64,000 nucleotides of DNA. It comes from UBA7445 sp042096455. Its GTDB lineage: Bacteria > Verrucomicrobiota > Verrucomicrobiia > Opitutales > Coraliomargaritaceae. Both the position numbers and the translations under genes were made by a program. The DNA is taken from the NCBI GenBank assembly GCA_042096455.1, contig JBELLU010000003.1:1-64000 (forward strand), read 5' to 3'. The notes beneath the pieces are model-generated. The model saw only the letters and a list, made by a program, of their open reading frames with translations. It made no database searches and was not told the DNA's origin. Each line of letters opens with the position of its first letter. Positions within the stretch are counted from its first letter, which is position 1. Of the stretch, positions 27,639 through 36,091 are shown one piece after another.

Positions 27639-28751
27639 TTAAGCCTCCCGCGCCTCGTAACGCCCATCCATGCGCTTAACAACGCAGCGCTTCAATTCCA
27701 AAGCCACCAATAACGCCGCGACCTCGTGCACCGGAAATCCCACTTGCGCCGCCATTGAATCCGCGCTCCCAAGTTCCCCGCCCGACAAATAATCCATAAG
27801 CGCCTTTTCTTTGGCATCGAGAACCACTGCGTTAACAGGCTCTTTGACGCTCGTCCCCTCCCCCTTGGGCTCCTTGCGCTCGTAGCGCAATTCCTCCAGC
27901 ACATCATCGACCGAGCTCACCATACTCGCGCCATCCCGAATCAACTGCAAACAACCACGCGCCTGCGGTTGATCCATCCGCCCCGGCACCGCCATCAGTA
28001 ACCGCCCCTGTTCCCCCGCAAAGCGTGCCGTGATCATACTGCCACCCGCAGCCGCTGTCTCCACCACGATGACCGCCTCGCACATTCCCACCACCACTCG
28101 GTTCCGCATCGGAAAGGTCTGCCGATCCACCCGGCGACCCAAAGGAAATTCACTCACCACCGCGCCCTGATTCACAATGCGGTCATAGAGTTCCTTGTTC
28201 TCCGGTGGATATATAATATCCAAGCCGCAACCCAAAACCGCGAGCGTAGGCCCGCCCCCCTCCAAGGCCCCTTCATGCGCCGCCGTATCAATACCCCGCG
28301 CCATTCCACTCACCACACAAAAGCCAAGACCCGCTAATTCCGCACCAAATTTCCGCGCGACCTTCAAACCATACATACTGGCCTGACGCGTACCCACGAT
28401 CGCCACACAGGGACGATCTACTTTGTATCCACCCAGCCAATACAAACCAATCGGCGGATCATACATCTCTTTCAACAACATCGGATAGTCCGCATGCCCC
28501 CGTTCCAGGAAAACCGCCCCATACTGCTCGATTTTTTCCTTTTCCCGCTCGAGATCAAAATATGCCTCCCAATCCATTAGCGCCTGCGCGGCATGCGGCC
28601 CAATGCCCCGCACCCGCGTCAGCGACTCCATTGAACCCGACAGGACCGCCACCGGATCACCCCCAAAGGAGTCGAGCAGTCGCCGCAATAAAACCGGCCC
28701 CACATGCGGCAAACCGTTCAAGACGAGCAAGGCATCTTTATTTGATAACAT
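27639..28751 (-). CDS. dprA: DNA processing protein DprA
   Basis: Loads RecA onto incoming single-stranded DNA during natural transformation. It has 370 residues: an N-terminal helical region containing a helix-hairpin-helix (LTRVRGIGPHAAQALMDW), the Rossmann-like core (VAIVGTRQASMYG, VVSGMARGIDTAAHEGAL, GGPTLAVLGCGLDIIYPPEN, SEFPLG, and the GGSMITARFAGEQGR end), and a C-terminal winged helix (from about 305). All are intact. It lies 85 bases downstream of nnrDE on the same strand. Competence machinery is not otherwise visible in the window. Confidence 0.95.
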   Translation of the reverse strand: MLSNKDALLVLNGLPHVGPVLLRRLLDSFGGDPVAVLSGSMESLTRVRGIGPHAAQALMDWEAYFDLEREKEKIEQYGAVFLERGHADYPMLLKEMYDPPIGLYWLGGYKVDRPCVAIVGTRQASMYGLKVARKFGAELAGLGFCVVSGMARGIDTAAHEGALEGGGPTLAVLGCGLDIIYPPENKELYDRIVNQGAVVSEFPLGRRVDRQTFPMRNRVVVGMCEAVIVVETAAAGGSMITARFAGEQGRLLMAVPGRMDQPQARGCLQLIRDGASMVSSVDDVLEELRYERKEPKGEGTSVKEPVNAVVLDAKEKALMDYLSGGELGSADSMAAQVGFPVHEVAALLVALELKRCVVKRMDGRYEAREA

Positions 28752-28836
28752 TAGATCCTAATAACCAATTTGCTAATTATATTAAACGATCAAATAACCC
28801 AAAAACGACTATTCGCGATCCATTCCCCGGTTTTAC

Positions 28837-30411
28837 TCAGTTACTCCGCAATACTTCCGAGAGATAAGCCAGCACATCGGTTGTTCGCACCGCGATCTGC
28901 CCGCGCTTCCGCGCCAATGCCTCTGCCGCCTTACCATGCCAGACTACCGCCCGCATGACCGCGTCGAACTCCCGCCCTTTTGTCTGCTGCGCTAAATTAC
29001 CCCCGATCAAGCCCGCCAAGAGGTCACCGCTACCGCCCCTTGAAAGCACTGCCCCGCCAAAGGTATTGCAATAGACCGATTCCCCATTACAGCAACGCGT
29101 CTGCGGCATTTTCAAAACTAATGCGACACGATTCTTGTGACAGAAATCTATCAGGAATTCACTGTCGAAAGTGGGCTGTTCCAAGGCAGCAATGCGCATA
29201 AATTCGCCCATGTGCGGCGTGAGGACCACCGGCCCCCATTCTGCTTTGCGCTTCTGCACCAACTCAACCACCCGCAAACTCAAAGCATCGGCATCGCAGA
29301 TTACCGGTAGCGCAACTTGTCCGATAATTTCCTGCGCCAATTGCTCGGTATTTCGATCCTGCCCCATCCCGGGACCCACCAAAACCGCCGTGGCTGAAGG
29401 CAGGCGTTGCATCAAAAGCGGCAGCGCTCGTGGACTCAGCGTCCCGTTCCCGCTTTCAGGCCAGGGAATCCACATTGCCTCCGGCACCTGAGCCGCAAGA
29501 GAAGCCGCCACCGACTGCGGCGCAAAAGCCGTGACAAGGCCAACGCCCGAACGCACTGCAGCCTGCACACTCATCAGGAGCGCACCCGGCATATTGGAGG
29601 ATCCTCCCACAATAAAGAGATGCCCGAAAGTGCGTTTGTCTACCATCGAAGCGCGCAACTGCCGCAAGGGATTTAAAATGGCGTCCTTTAAAAAATATTC
29701 ATTCGAGGCCTTTGCCGATCCTTGCTCAAAAAAACCCAAGTCCACCCAACGCACCCGACCACATGCCTGACCGCCGTCCAAATGCATTTTCTTCACCGAG
29801 CCAGTCGCATAGGTGAAATCGACCGAGAAACTTATCGAAGAATCCGCTCCGCCAAAACCGGTGGGCATATCCACCGCCGCACGCAAACCAATTTGAGAAT
29901 AATCATTTACCGCCTGCACCAGATTGGAAAGTCTTTCATCCAGCGGCGGCCTAAAGGACAAACCCAGCAAACCATCCAGGCAGATATCAAAACCCTTGCC
30001 ACCACTCAGGTCATCCAGGCGCTCAAGTAATTCAGCGCCGTCTTCAGACCCAAGCGTTTCCAGTTGCACGCGACCTTCTACAGACTCCAGCGCACGCAGT
30101 GTGAGCGCTTTCATCGCATCACGTTCTGAGGTCAACAGGCACCACACTTTGCTGCGCGGATGCCGTGCCATAATTTCCGCTGCGGCCAGCAGGGCATCAC
30201 CTCCATTGTGGCCCTTGCCGACCAAGACCAGCACACGCGGCGCGTCCGGCAGGGCTTGTAATTCCTGGAAATCGCGCAAAATCCCCGCCGCTATGCCCTT
30301 GCCCGCAGCCTCCATCGCAGACCACTCCGCTACGGCATCAACGAGGAGGGATTTCTCAATCTCACAGGCTTCATCAGAACTTAAAATGGGGCAGGCATAG
30401 TTAATTTTCAT
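28837..30411 (-). CDS. nnr: Bifunctional NAD(P)HX epimerase and ADP-dependent dehydratase
   Basis: Repairs hydrated NADH and NADPH. The protein has 524 residues in two halves. The N-terminal YjeF_N half (1-210) is the epimerase, with VLVGKGHNGGDALLAA and DGLLGLSFRPPL. The C-terminal half (about 240-520) is the ribokinase-like dehydratase, with the FIVGGSSNMPGALLMS start, VGPGMGQD, VLTPHMGEF and the GGSGDLLAGLIGG signature carrying the catalytic aspartate. Both parts look active. dprA follows on the same strand. Confidence 0.95.
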   Translation of the reverse strand: MKINYACPILSSDEACEIEKSLLVDAVAEWSAMEAAGKGIAAGILRDFQELQALPDAPRVLVLVGKGHNGGDALLAAAEIMARHPRSKVWCLLTSERDAMKALTLRALESVEGRVQLETLGSEDGAELLERLDDLSGGKGFDICLDGLLGLSFRPPLDERLSNLVQAVNDYSQIGLRAAVDMPTGFGGADSSISFSVDFTYATGSVKKMHLDGGQACGRVRWVDLGFFEQGSAKASNEYFLKDAILNPLRQLRASMVDKRTFGHLFIVGGSSNMPGALLMSVQAAVRSGVGLVTAFAPQSVAASLAAQVPEAMWIPWPESGNGTLSPRALPLLMQRLPSATAVLVGPGMGQDRNTEQLAQEIIGQVALPVICDADALSLRVVELVQKRKAEWGPVVLTPHMGEFMRIAALEQPTFDSEFLIDFCHKNRVALVLKMPQTRCCNGESVYCNTFGGAVLSRGGSGDLLAGLIGGNLAQQTKGREFDAVMRAVVWHGKAAEALARKRGQIAVRTTDVLAYLSEVLRSN

Positions 30412-30562
30412 AATAGCTTGGATAAGTTAATGGCATTGCCGGGATTTATTCACAACCAAATAAAAGGCGGGCGCATGCAACCTAAGTACCGGGATTTATC
30501 CCTTACGAATAAGTTTCAGAGAAAAAGTTGCATCTTTATCCCAACACTATTTTTATACGCAA

Positions 30563-30910
30563 ATGTCATTTGAAATTTCAGGATCCATCAAAAGCATCTT
30601 CCCCGAGCAAACCTTCAAAGGCGGCTTTAACAAGCGGGAATTTCTTCTAACCACCAAAGACGGTAAGTTTGAACAAGACATAAATTTTGAGTGCGTGAAA
30701 GACAAGGTGGAGCTTGTCGATCACCTCAAGGAGGGCGATGCCGTCACCGTCTCCTTCGACATCCGCTGCCGTGAATGGCAGGGCAAATATTTCACCAACC
30801 TCGTCGCTTGGAAAATAACCGGATCCGGAGGAGGCAATGCCCAACCCACCCCAGACGAAGCCCCATTCGAACCGGACGATGTTGTCCTCGACGAGGAGCC
30901 GCCCTTCTAA
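30563..30910 (+). CDS. DUF3127 OB-fold protein with SSB-like acidic C-terminus
   Basis: Small protein of 115 residues. Residues 1-90 match the DUF3127 pattern (MSFEISGSIKSIFPEQTF, then KREFLLTT, then GDAVTVSFDIRCREWQGKYFTNLVAWKI), an OB-fold related to single-stranded-DNA-binding proteins. The tail is Pro/Asp/Glu-rich and ends DDVVLDEEPPF, resembling the DDDIPF tip with which SSB recruits repair and replication proteins. I infer a nucleic-acid or protein partner role, but none is shown. The gene is convergent with fcl. Confidence 0.7.
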   Translation: MSFEISGSIKSIFPEQTFKGGFNKREFLLTTKDGKFEQDINFECVKDKVELVDHLKEGDAVTVSFDIRCREWQGKYFTNLVAWKITGSGGGNAQPTPDEAPFEPDDVVLDEEPPF

Positions 30911-30928
30911 AGGCAGGCGATTTCGCCA

Positions 30929-31876
30929 CTAGCAGCGCAGGCGTCCGTCTGCCATTTCCTGGAGGAAAGCACGATAGGTCATCGCAACACCCTCCTCGAT
31001 CGGGATAGCGGGTTTCCATCCCGTCGATTGAATCAAGCTGGTGTCGGTTAACTTGCGGGGAGTCCCGTCCGGCTTGCTCTTGTCGAAAGTCAATTGTCCC
31101 TCGTAACCCACGACCGCTTTGACCAAGCGTGCGAGGTCCCCGATCGAGACATCCGTCCCGCAACCCAGGTTGACCCAGTCCGGCGGATTATCTAATTGCA
31201 GCAGGTGCACGATTCCCGCAGCCGCGTCATCCGCATGCAAAAATTCCCGCCGCGGGCTTCCCGTGCCCCAAACCACCACTTCGGGCGCACCGGTCTCTTT
31301 CGCCTCGTGGAAACGACGAATCAGGGCAGGCAACACATGCGAATTTTCCGGGTGATAATTGTCACCCGGGCCGTATAGATTTGTCGGCATCGCGGAATGG
31401 TAACAGACCCCGTATTGCGAGCGATAAAACTGGCAGAGCTTTAAACCCGCGATTTTTGCGATGGCGTAGGCCTCGTTCGTAGGCTCGAGGGCGGAAGTCA
31501 GCAAGACCTCCTCCCGCATGGGCTGCTCCGCCATTTTGGGATAGATGCAGGTGCTTCCAAGAAAAAGCAGTCGCTTCACGCCCGCGCGGTGTGCCCCGTC
31601 AATGGTGTTCTGTGCAATCGCGAGATTTTCAAAGATAAACTCTGCCGGATAGCTGTTGTTGGCATGAATGCCGCCGACCCGCGCCGCCGCAATAATCGCC
31701 ACCTCCGGCTTTTCCTCGCGGTAAAAATCACGCACTGCCGATTGGTCCGTTAAATCCAATTCCCCGCGCTTGCGGGTTACCAGATTCTCACAACCACCCG
31801 CGCGCAAGGCGCGCTCCACCGCCGCACCTACCATCCCGCCGTGGCCCGCCAAGTAGATTTTTGCATCCTCGCGCAT
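30929..31876 (-). CDS. fcl: GDP-L-fucose synthase
   Basis: Epimerase-reductase turning GDP-4-keto-6-deoxymannose into GDP-L-fucose. It has 315 residues, the family's normal length. The NADP motif is YLAGHGGMVGAAVERAL, and the short-chain dehydrogenase catalytic set is seen in FLGSTCIYPK and in YAIAKIAGL (Y and K), with NLYGPGDNYHPENSHVLPALIRRF following. The start is the ATG at 31876: a GGAGG ribosome-binding site lies 9 bases before it, while the ATG at 31885 would touch that site and the longer frame runs back into gmd. gmd ends 17 bases upstream, so the two form an operon. Confidence 0.95.
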   Translation of the reverse strand: MREDAKIYLAGHGGMVGAAVERALRAGGCENLVTRKRGELDLTDQSAVRDFYREEKPEVAIIAAARVGGIHANNSYPAEFIFENLAIAQNTIDGAHRAGVKRLLFLGSTCIYPKMAEQPMREEVLLTSALEPTNEAYAIAKIAGLKLCQFYRSQYGVCYHSAMPTNLYGPGDNYHPENSHVLPALIRRFHEAKETGAPEVVVWGTGSPRREFLHADDAAAGIVHLLQLDNPPDWVNLGCGTDVSIGDLARLVKAVVGYEGQLTFDKSKPDGTPRKLTDTSLIQSTGWKPAIPIEEGVAMTYRAFLQEMADGRLRC

Positions 31877-31893
31877 TGTTTGCATCCTCCCTT

Positions 31894-32910
31894 TTAAGCT
31901 TCCACCGCCTGTTTGTAGGCCAATTCCTGCTTTGCCAGAACAAGGTCCGCATCCACCATGATCTTCACCAAATCCTTGAAGCGTACCTTCGGTTCCCAAT
32001 TCAACTGCCGCTTCGCTTTCGCCGGATCCCCGATCAACAAATCCACTTCCGTGGGTCGCTCATAGCGCTTGTCGTAATCCACGTATTGCTCCCAATCCAG
32101 ATCCAACAAGGCAAAGGTTTCCATCACGAAGTCTTTCACCGAGTGCGTCTCGTTGGTCGCCATCACATAGTCGTCACCGGAATCCTGCTGCAACATCAAC
32201 CACATTGCCTCAACGTATTCCTTCGCATAACCCCAGTCGCGCTTGGCGTCCAGATTCCCGAGGTAGAGTTTATCCTGCAGACCCAACTTGATGCGGGTCG
32301 CCGCCCGGGTGATCTTGCGCGTCACAAAGGTCTCCCCCCGGCGCGGGGATTCGTGATTAAAAAGAATGCCGTTCGTCGCGTGCATCCCATACGATTCACG
32401 ATAATTGACCGTCAACCAATACGCATACACCTTCGCACATCCGTAGGGCGAACGCGGGTAAAATGGAGTCTGCTCTGTTTGTGGCACTTCCTGTACCATA
32501 CCAAACATCTCTGAAGAAGACGCCTGGTAAAAACGACTTTTACCCTCCAGTCCCACTTCGCGAATCGCCTCCAGTAAACGAAGCGTTCCCAATCCCGTCA
32601 CGTCTCCGGTGTATTCCGGCACATCAAACGAGACCCGCACATGGCTTTGTGCCCCCAGGTGGTAAATCTCATCCGGTTGAAGCTGATACAATAATTTCAT
32701 CAACATCACACCGTCCGCCAGATCGCCATAATGGAGGAACAGTTTTGTATTGTTCAGGTGCGGGTCTTTGTAGAGGTGGTCGATCCGCGATGTGTTGAAG
32801 GTTGAGGAGCGGCGAATGATCCCATGCACCTCGTAGCCCTTCTCGAGCAGCAATTCTGCGAGATAAGATCCGTCCTGTCCGGTTATTCCTGTTATCAATG
32901 CTTTTTTCAT
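31894..32910 (-). CDS. gmd: GDP-mannose 4,6-dehydratase
   Basis: Converts GDP-D-mannose to GDP-4-keto-6-deoxy-D-mannose, the first dedicated step to GDP-L-fucose. About 338 residues from the ATG at 32910 (KKALITGITGQDGSYL); a longer start at 32922 is possible. The NADP-binding GITGQDG, RRSSTFNTSRIDH, the catalytic SEMFG and the Y/K pair of YPRSPYGCAKVYAYW are present, with the NGILFNHESPRRGETFVTRKI segment typical of the family. It precedes fcl in the operon. A XylR-like regulator is divergent 83 bases away and may control it. Confidence 0.96.
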   Translation of the reverse strand: MKKALITGITGQDGSYLAELLLEKGYEVHGIIRRSSTFNTSRIDHLYKDPHLNNTKLFLHYGDLADGVMLMKLLYQLQPDEIYHLGAQSHVRVSFDVPEYTGDVTGLGTLRLLEAIREVGLEGKSRFYQASSSEMFGMVQEVPQTEQTPFYPRSPYGCAKVYAYWLTVNYRESYGMHATNGILFNHESPRRGETFVTRKITRAATRIKLGLQDKLYLGNLDAKRDWGYAKEYVEAMWLMLQQDSGDDYVMATNETHSVKDFVMETFALLDLDWEQYVDYDKRYERPTEVDLLIGDPAKAKRQLNWEPKVRFKDLVKIMVDADLVLAKQELAYKQAVEA

Positions 32911-32935
32911 GAGCCGCAGCATAGCATAACAAAGA

Positions 32936-32965
32936 TTGCCTTGTCTTTTCGTATTTACGTATTAA
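32936..32965 (+). promoter_or_regulatory. Possible promoter and repeat in the gmd/regulator intergenic region
   Basis: TTGCCT (32936-32941) and TATTAA (32960-32965) are separated by 18 bases and face the regulator gene at 32994. Within the spacer CGTATT occurs twice (32950-32955 and 32958-32963), a short direct repeat that could serve as a regulator site. The matches are weak. Confidence 0.3.
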
Positions 32966-32993
32966 TTTTTATATATTTGCTACATTTATTGAA

Positions 32994-34115
32994 ATGCCGT
33001 CCAGTATTGCCATTGCGTTTGACTCCAACTTTCGCCACGCCGCCAGCATCTTTCGCGGCGTCGCGGACTATCTGAACGATCATCAGCTCGATTGGCGACT
33101 GGTCCCGCTGCAAATTGGCTTTGAGGCAAAATTGTTTCAACTCGCCCAATCGCGCCAACTGGCAGGCGCCATCGGCACATTCGTCAGCGACAACTGGCTC
33201 AACGGATTGCGCGAACACAGGGTGCACGCCGTCAACCTATTCAACTTCTCCAAAATCACCGCCGTACCTACCGTAACGATTAACGATTTAGCCCTCGGTC
33301 AACTCGCCGCAAAACACCTCCTCCGGCAAGGCGCCCGCCAGTTCGCCTTCTGCGGCTCCGACAGTATTCATTATACGCAACTCCGCCGAGAGGGGTTTCA
33401 AGATACAATCGAAGGCCATCCACTGCACCTGTGGAACCCCACGCTGCCCTTCAGTGAAAACCTAAAACAATTCACCCCGCTCTCCGCAAAGCCACTGGGC
33501 ATCTTTTGCAACAACGACCGTCTTGCCCGCGAAATAATCCTCGAAGCTCAAAAATCAAAACTCCGTTGCGGTCGCGACCTCCTCATCCTCGGGGTCGACA
33601 ACGATCCCTCCGAATCCATCTTCGCGGGTCTCGAAATTAGCAGCTTTGAACTCCCCGTTCACGCCTGCGGTTACCGTGCCGCCAAAATTCTACACGCCCA
33701 GCTTTCCAACAACCCCCTTCCCACCGGTCCCCACCATCCCGGGAAATTGCGCCTCCTTCCACGCGAATCAACCCTCCCTTCCAATCGCGCCCGACTTACC
33801 CAACGCGCCCAGCAAATTATCAGCGACCACCTCGCCGACCCCAACCTTGACGCCGCCAGCCTCGCACAACGCGCCGGTGCTTCCCGTCGCGCCCTTGAAC
33901 TCGCCCTCAATGCCGAGCTCCAAACCAGCCCCCTCCGCCTCATAACCCAGGCCCGCCTCCATCAAGCCCGCCAACTCCTGCGCTCAACCCGCATCCCCAT
34001 CATGGAAGTCGGCCGTCAATCCGGTTATCCCGAAGCTCAACATTTCTCCGCCTGGTTTAAAAAACACAACCAATGCTCCCCTAAAGCATTCCGCACAAAG
34101 TCGCCTTCGGTTTGA
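32994..34115 (+). CDS. XylR-type transcriptional regulator (LacI-like sensor + AraC HTH)
   Basis: Regulator of 373 residues. The N-terminal 260 residues resemble the periplasmic-binding-protein-like sensor of the LacI/XylR group (SIAIAFDSNFRHAASIFRGV, VTINDLALGQLAAKHLLRQG, LGIFCNNDRLAREI, LILGVDNDPSESI). The C-terminal 110 residues hold the two AraC helix-turn-helices, with LAQRAGASRRALELALN and MEVGRQSGYPEAQHFSAWFKKHN. Such proteins sense a sugar and activate sugar genes. Because it is divergent from gmd-fcl, control of GDP-fucose genes by a sugar is possible but not shown. hemH follows 32 bases later. Confidence 0.85.
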   Translation: MPSSIAIAFDSNFRHAASIFRGVADYLNDHQLDWRLVPLQIGFEAKLFQLAQSRQLAGAIGTFVSDNWLNGLREHRVHAVNLFNFSKITAVPTVTINDLALGQLAAKHLLRQGARQFAFCGSDSIHYTQLRREGFQDTIEGHPLHLWNPTLPFSENLKQFTPLSAKPLGIFCNNDRLAREIILEAQKSKLRCGRDLLILGVDNDPSESIFAGLEISSFELPVHACGYRAAKILHAQLSNNPLPTGPHHPGKLRLLPRESTLPSNRARLTQRAQQIISDHLADPNLDAASLAQRAGASRRALELALNAELQTSPLRLITQARLHQARQLLRSTRIPIMEVGRQSGYPEAQHFSAWFKKHNQCSPKAFRTKSPSV

Positions 34116-34147
34116 CAGAACGCCAACTACCCCGCTTCACTTAAGCT

Positions 34148-35224
34148 ATGTCCAAACAAGGCCTTATCCTACTCAACCTCGGATCGCCCGATTCCACCGA
34201 GGTCAACGACGTGCGCAACTACCTCCGCGAATTCCTGATGGACGAGCGGGTCCTTGACGCCCCCAAACTTATCCGCTGGCTCATCGTCAATTGCTTCATC
34301 CTACCCAAGCGCCCACGCCAGTCCGCCGAGGCCTATGCCAGCATTTGGAAACCCGAGGGCTCTCCCCTTGTCCTGACCTCACGCGAACAACAAGCCGCCC
34401 TCGCCCAAAGCACCGGGCTCCCTACTGAACTCGGCATGCGCTACGGCAACCCCAGCACCGAGGGCGCCCTCCTCAAGCTCCTTGACCAGGGCGTCGACGA
34501 TCTCTTTATCATCCCCATGTATCCACACTACGCGATGTCCAGCTATGAGACCGCCGTGGTGCACCTCATGGAAGCCGTTCGCAAACACGCGCCCGATCTC
34601 AAAACCACCCTCCTTCCTCCCTATTACCAAGAGCCGAGCTATATTGAAGCATTGGTGGAAACCGCACGACCCGCACTTGAAAAAGAAGACTTCGACCAAC
34701 TGCTCTTTTCCTTTCACGGCATCCCGCAACGCCATCTCATCAAAGGTGATCCCTCCCATCAGCACTGCCTCACGACTCCCGACTGTTGCAACACCTGCCA
34801 CCCCGCGCACGCTACCTGCTATCGCCACCAGTGCGCGATGACCGTTGAAAAATTCGTGAAGGCCGCGGGACTTACCCCCGACAAATACCGCATCACCTTT
34901 CAGTCACGGCTTGGACGCGAACCCTGGCTCCAACCCTACACCGACCAAACCCTCGAACAACTCGCCGAAGACGGCCACAAAAACGTCAAAGTCATCTGCC
35001 CCGCCTTTACCGCCGACTGCCTGGAAACCCTTGAGGAAATCGCGGTCGAGGGTCGCGAGACCTTCATCGAGGCCGGCGGCGAATCCTACGAACAAATCCC
35101 CTGCCTCAACACCCATCCGCGCTTTATCGAATTCCTTGCAGACCGCGTGCGGCATTGGCAAGATGGCGCGTACGAAACAGACCACGCCACGCCACCCGCA
35201 TACGTTGCACCCATGAAACGCTAA
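34148..35224 (+). CDS. hemH: Ferrochelatase with cysteine-rich insert
   Basis: Inserts ferrous iron into protoporphyrin IX as the last step of haem synthesis. It has 358 residues. The start GLILLNLGSPDS, the catalytic-histidine segment LFSFHGIPQRHL and the late acidic stretch CPAFTADCLETLEEI are typical. Between residues about 208 and 232 is a cysteine-rich insert (HCLTTPDCCNTCHPAHATC, then YRHQC), more cysteines than in E. coli HemH; a [2Fe-2S] cluster, as found in some other ferrochelatases, is a possible reading. It starts a probable operon: ccsA begins 9 bases after the stop. Confidence 0.95.
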   Translation: MSKQGLILLNLGSPDSTEVNDVRNYLREFLMDERVLDAPKLIRWLIVNCFILPKRPRQSAEAYASIWKPEGSPLVLTSREQQAALAQSTGLPTELGMRYGNPSTEGALLKLLDQGVDDLFIIPMYPHYAMSSYETAVVHLMEAVRKHAPDLKTTLLPPYYQEPSYIEALVETARPALEKEDFDQLLFSFHGIPQRHLIKGDPSHQHCLTTPDCCNTCHPAHATCYRHQCAMTVEKFVKAAGLTPDKYRITFQSRLGREPWLQPYTDQTLEQLAEDGHKNVKVICPAFTADCLETLEEIAVEGRETFIEAGGESYEQIPCLNTHPRFIEFLADRVRHWQDGAYETDHATPPAYVAPMKR

Positions 35225-35233
35225 TCCTGCGCC

Positions 35234-36091
35234 ATGCTCGAAAACCTCGACCTCAGCGATCGCAGCGTCTTCCTCGCCGCTACCATCCTCTACGGACTGA
35301 GCGCCTGCCTCGGAATCTACGGCATCCTGCGCTCCAAGCCCTACCCCCGTATTGGCTTGTTGCCCCTCGTCAGTGTCGCCTTCCTCATCCAAACCCTTGC
35401 CCTGAATCTCCGAGGCGCCAGCGTCGGCGGCTGTCCGCTCGGCAACCCCTTTGAAGTCGCTCAGTTCATCTCATGGTCGGCAGTCCTCCTCTACTTCATC
35501 ATTGGTCCCGTTTGCCAACTCCGTCTCCTCGGGTTTTTCACCGCGGCATTCTCCGCTCTCCTCGGGCTGACCGCTACCCTCTTCACCACCTGGGATCAGG
35601 CCTATCCCCCCGGACGCTTCGGGGGCGAGCCATGGATTGAACTCCATGCCGCCCTCGCGATTTTCAGTTATGGGGTCCTCACGATTCTCGCGCTTGTTTC
35701 TGCCATGTTTCTCCTCCAGCAACATGGCCTGAAACACAAGCACCACCGCGGGATCTATGCCCTCCTTCCCTCCGTTCAACAACTCGACACGATCGCCTGG
35801 CGGCTCCTCATTACCGGAACAATCTGCCTCTCCGCCGCCCTCGTATTCGGCGCGCTCTTCTGGCTCGAGAACCCCGACCGCGTCCCCCTCTTCAAACTCA
35901 GTATGACCGGCATTGTCTGGTTTGGATACCTCATGGTTGTACTGCTTCGCCTCCGCAAAAAACTCGTCACCCGTCGCCACGCCTACGCTTCGATCACACT
36001 CTTCATTTTCGCCCTGCTCTCCCTCTGGCCCGTCCAAACCGCCCGCCAACCCGGCGCGGCCCAAAACCAGCCCGAACAGCAGATTCCATGA
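35234..36091 (+). CDS. CcsA/HemX-like cytochrome c assembly protein
   Basis: Membrane protein of 285 residues with about eight hydrophobic helices, of the CcsA/CcmC/HemX group. A conserved segment, GGCPLGNPFEVAQFISW, lies in the second loop; the histidine in ELHAALAIFSYG is a likely haem ligand, but the classic WWD motif of full-length CcsA is not obvious, so HemX is the closer match. HemX relatives sit next to hemA in many genomes and affect GluTR levels. It is 9 bases after hemH and overlaps hemA by 4 bases (ATGA). Confidence 0.8.
   Translation: MLENLDLSDRSVFLAATILYGLSACLGIYGILRSKPYPRIGLLPLVSVAFLIQTLALNLRGASVGGCPLGNPFEVAQFISWSAVLLYFIIGPVCQLRLLGFFTAAFSALLGLTATLFTTWDQAYPPGRFGGEPWIELHAALAIFSYGVLTILALVSAMFLLQQHGLKHKHHRGIYALLPSVQQLDTIAWRLLITGTICLSAALVFGALFWLENPDRVPLFKLSMTGIVWFGYLMVVLLRLRKKLVTRRHAYASITLFIFALLSLWPVQTARQPGAAQNQPEQQIP

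Noticed and set aside
31885..31999. Longer N-terminus for fcl
   Set aside because: It would run back into gmd, and a ribosome-binding site supports the ATG at 31876.
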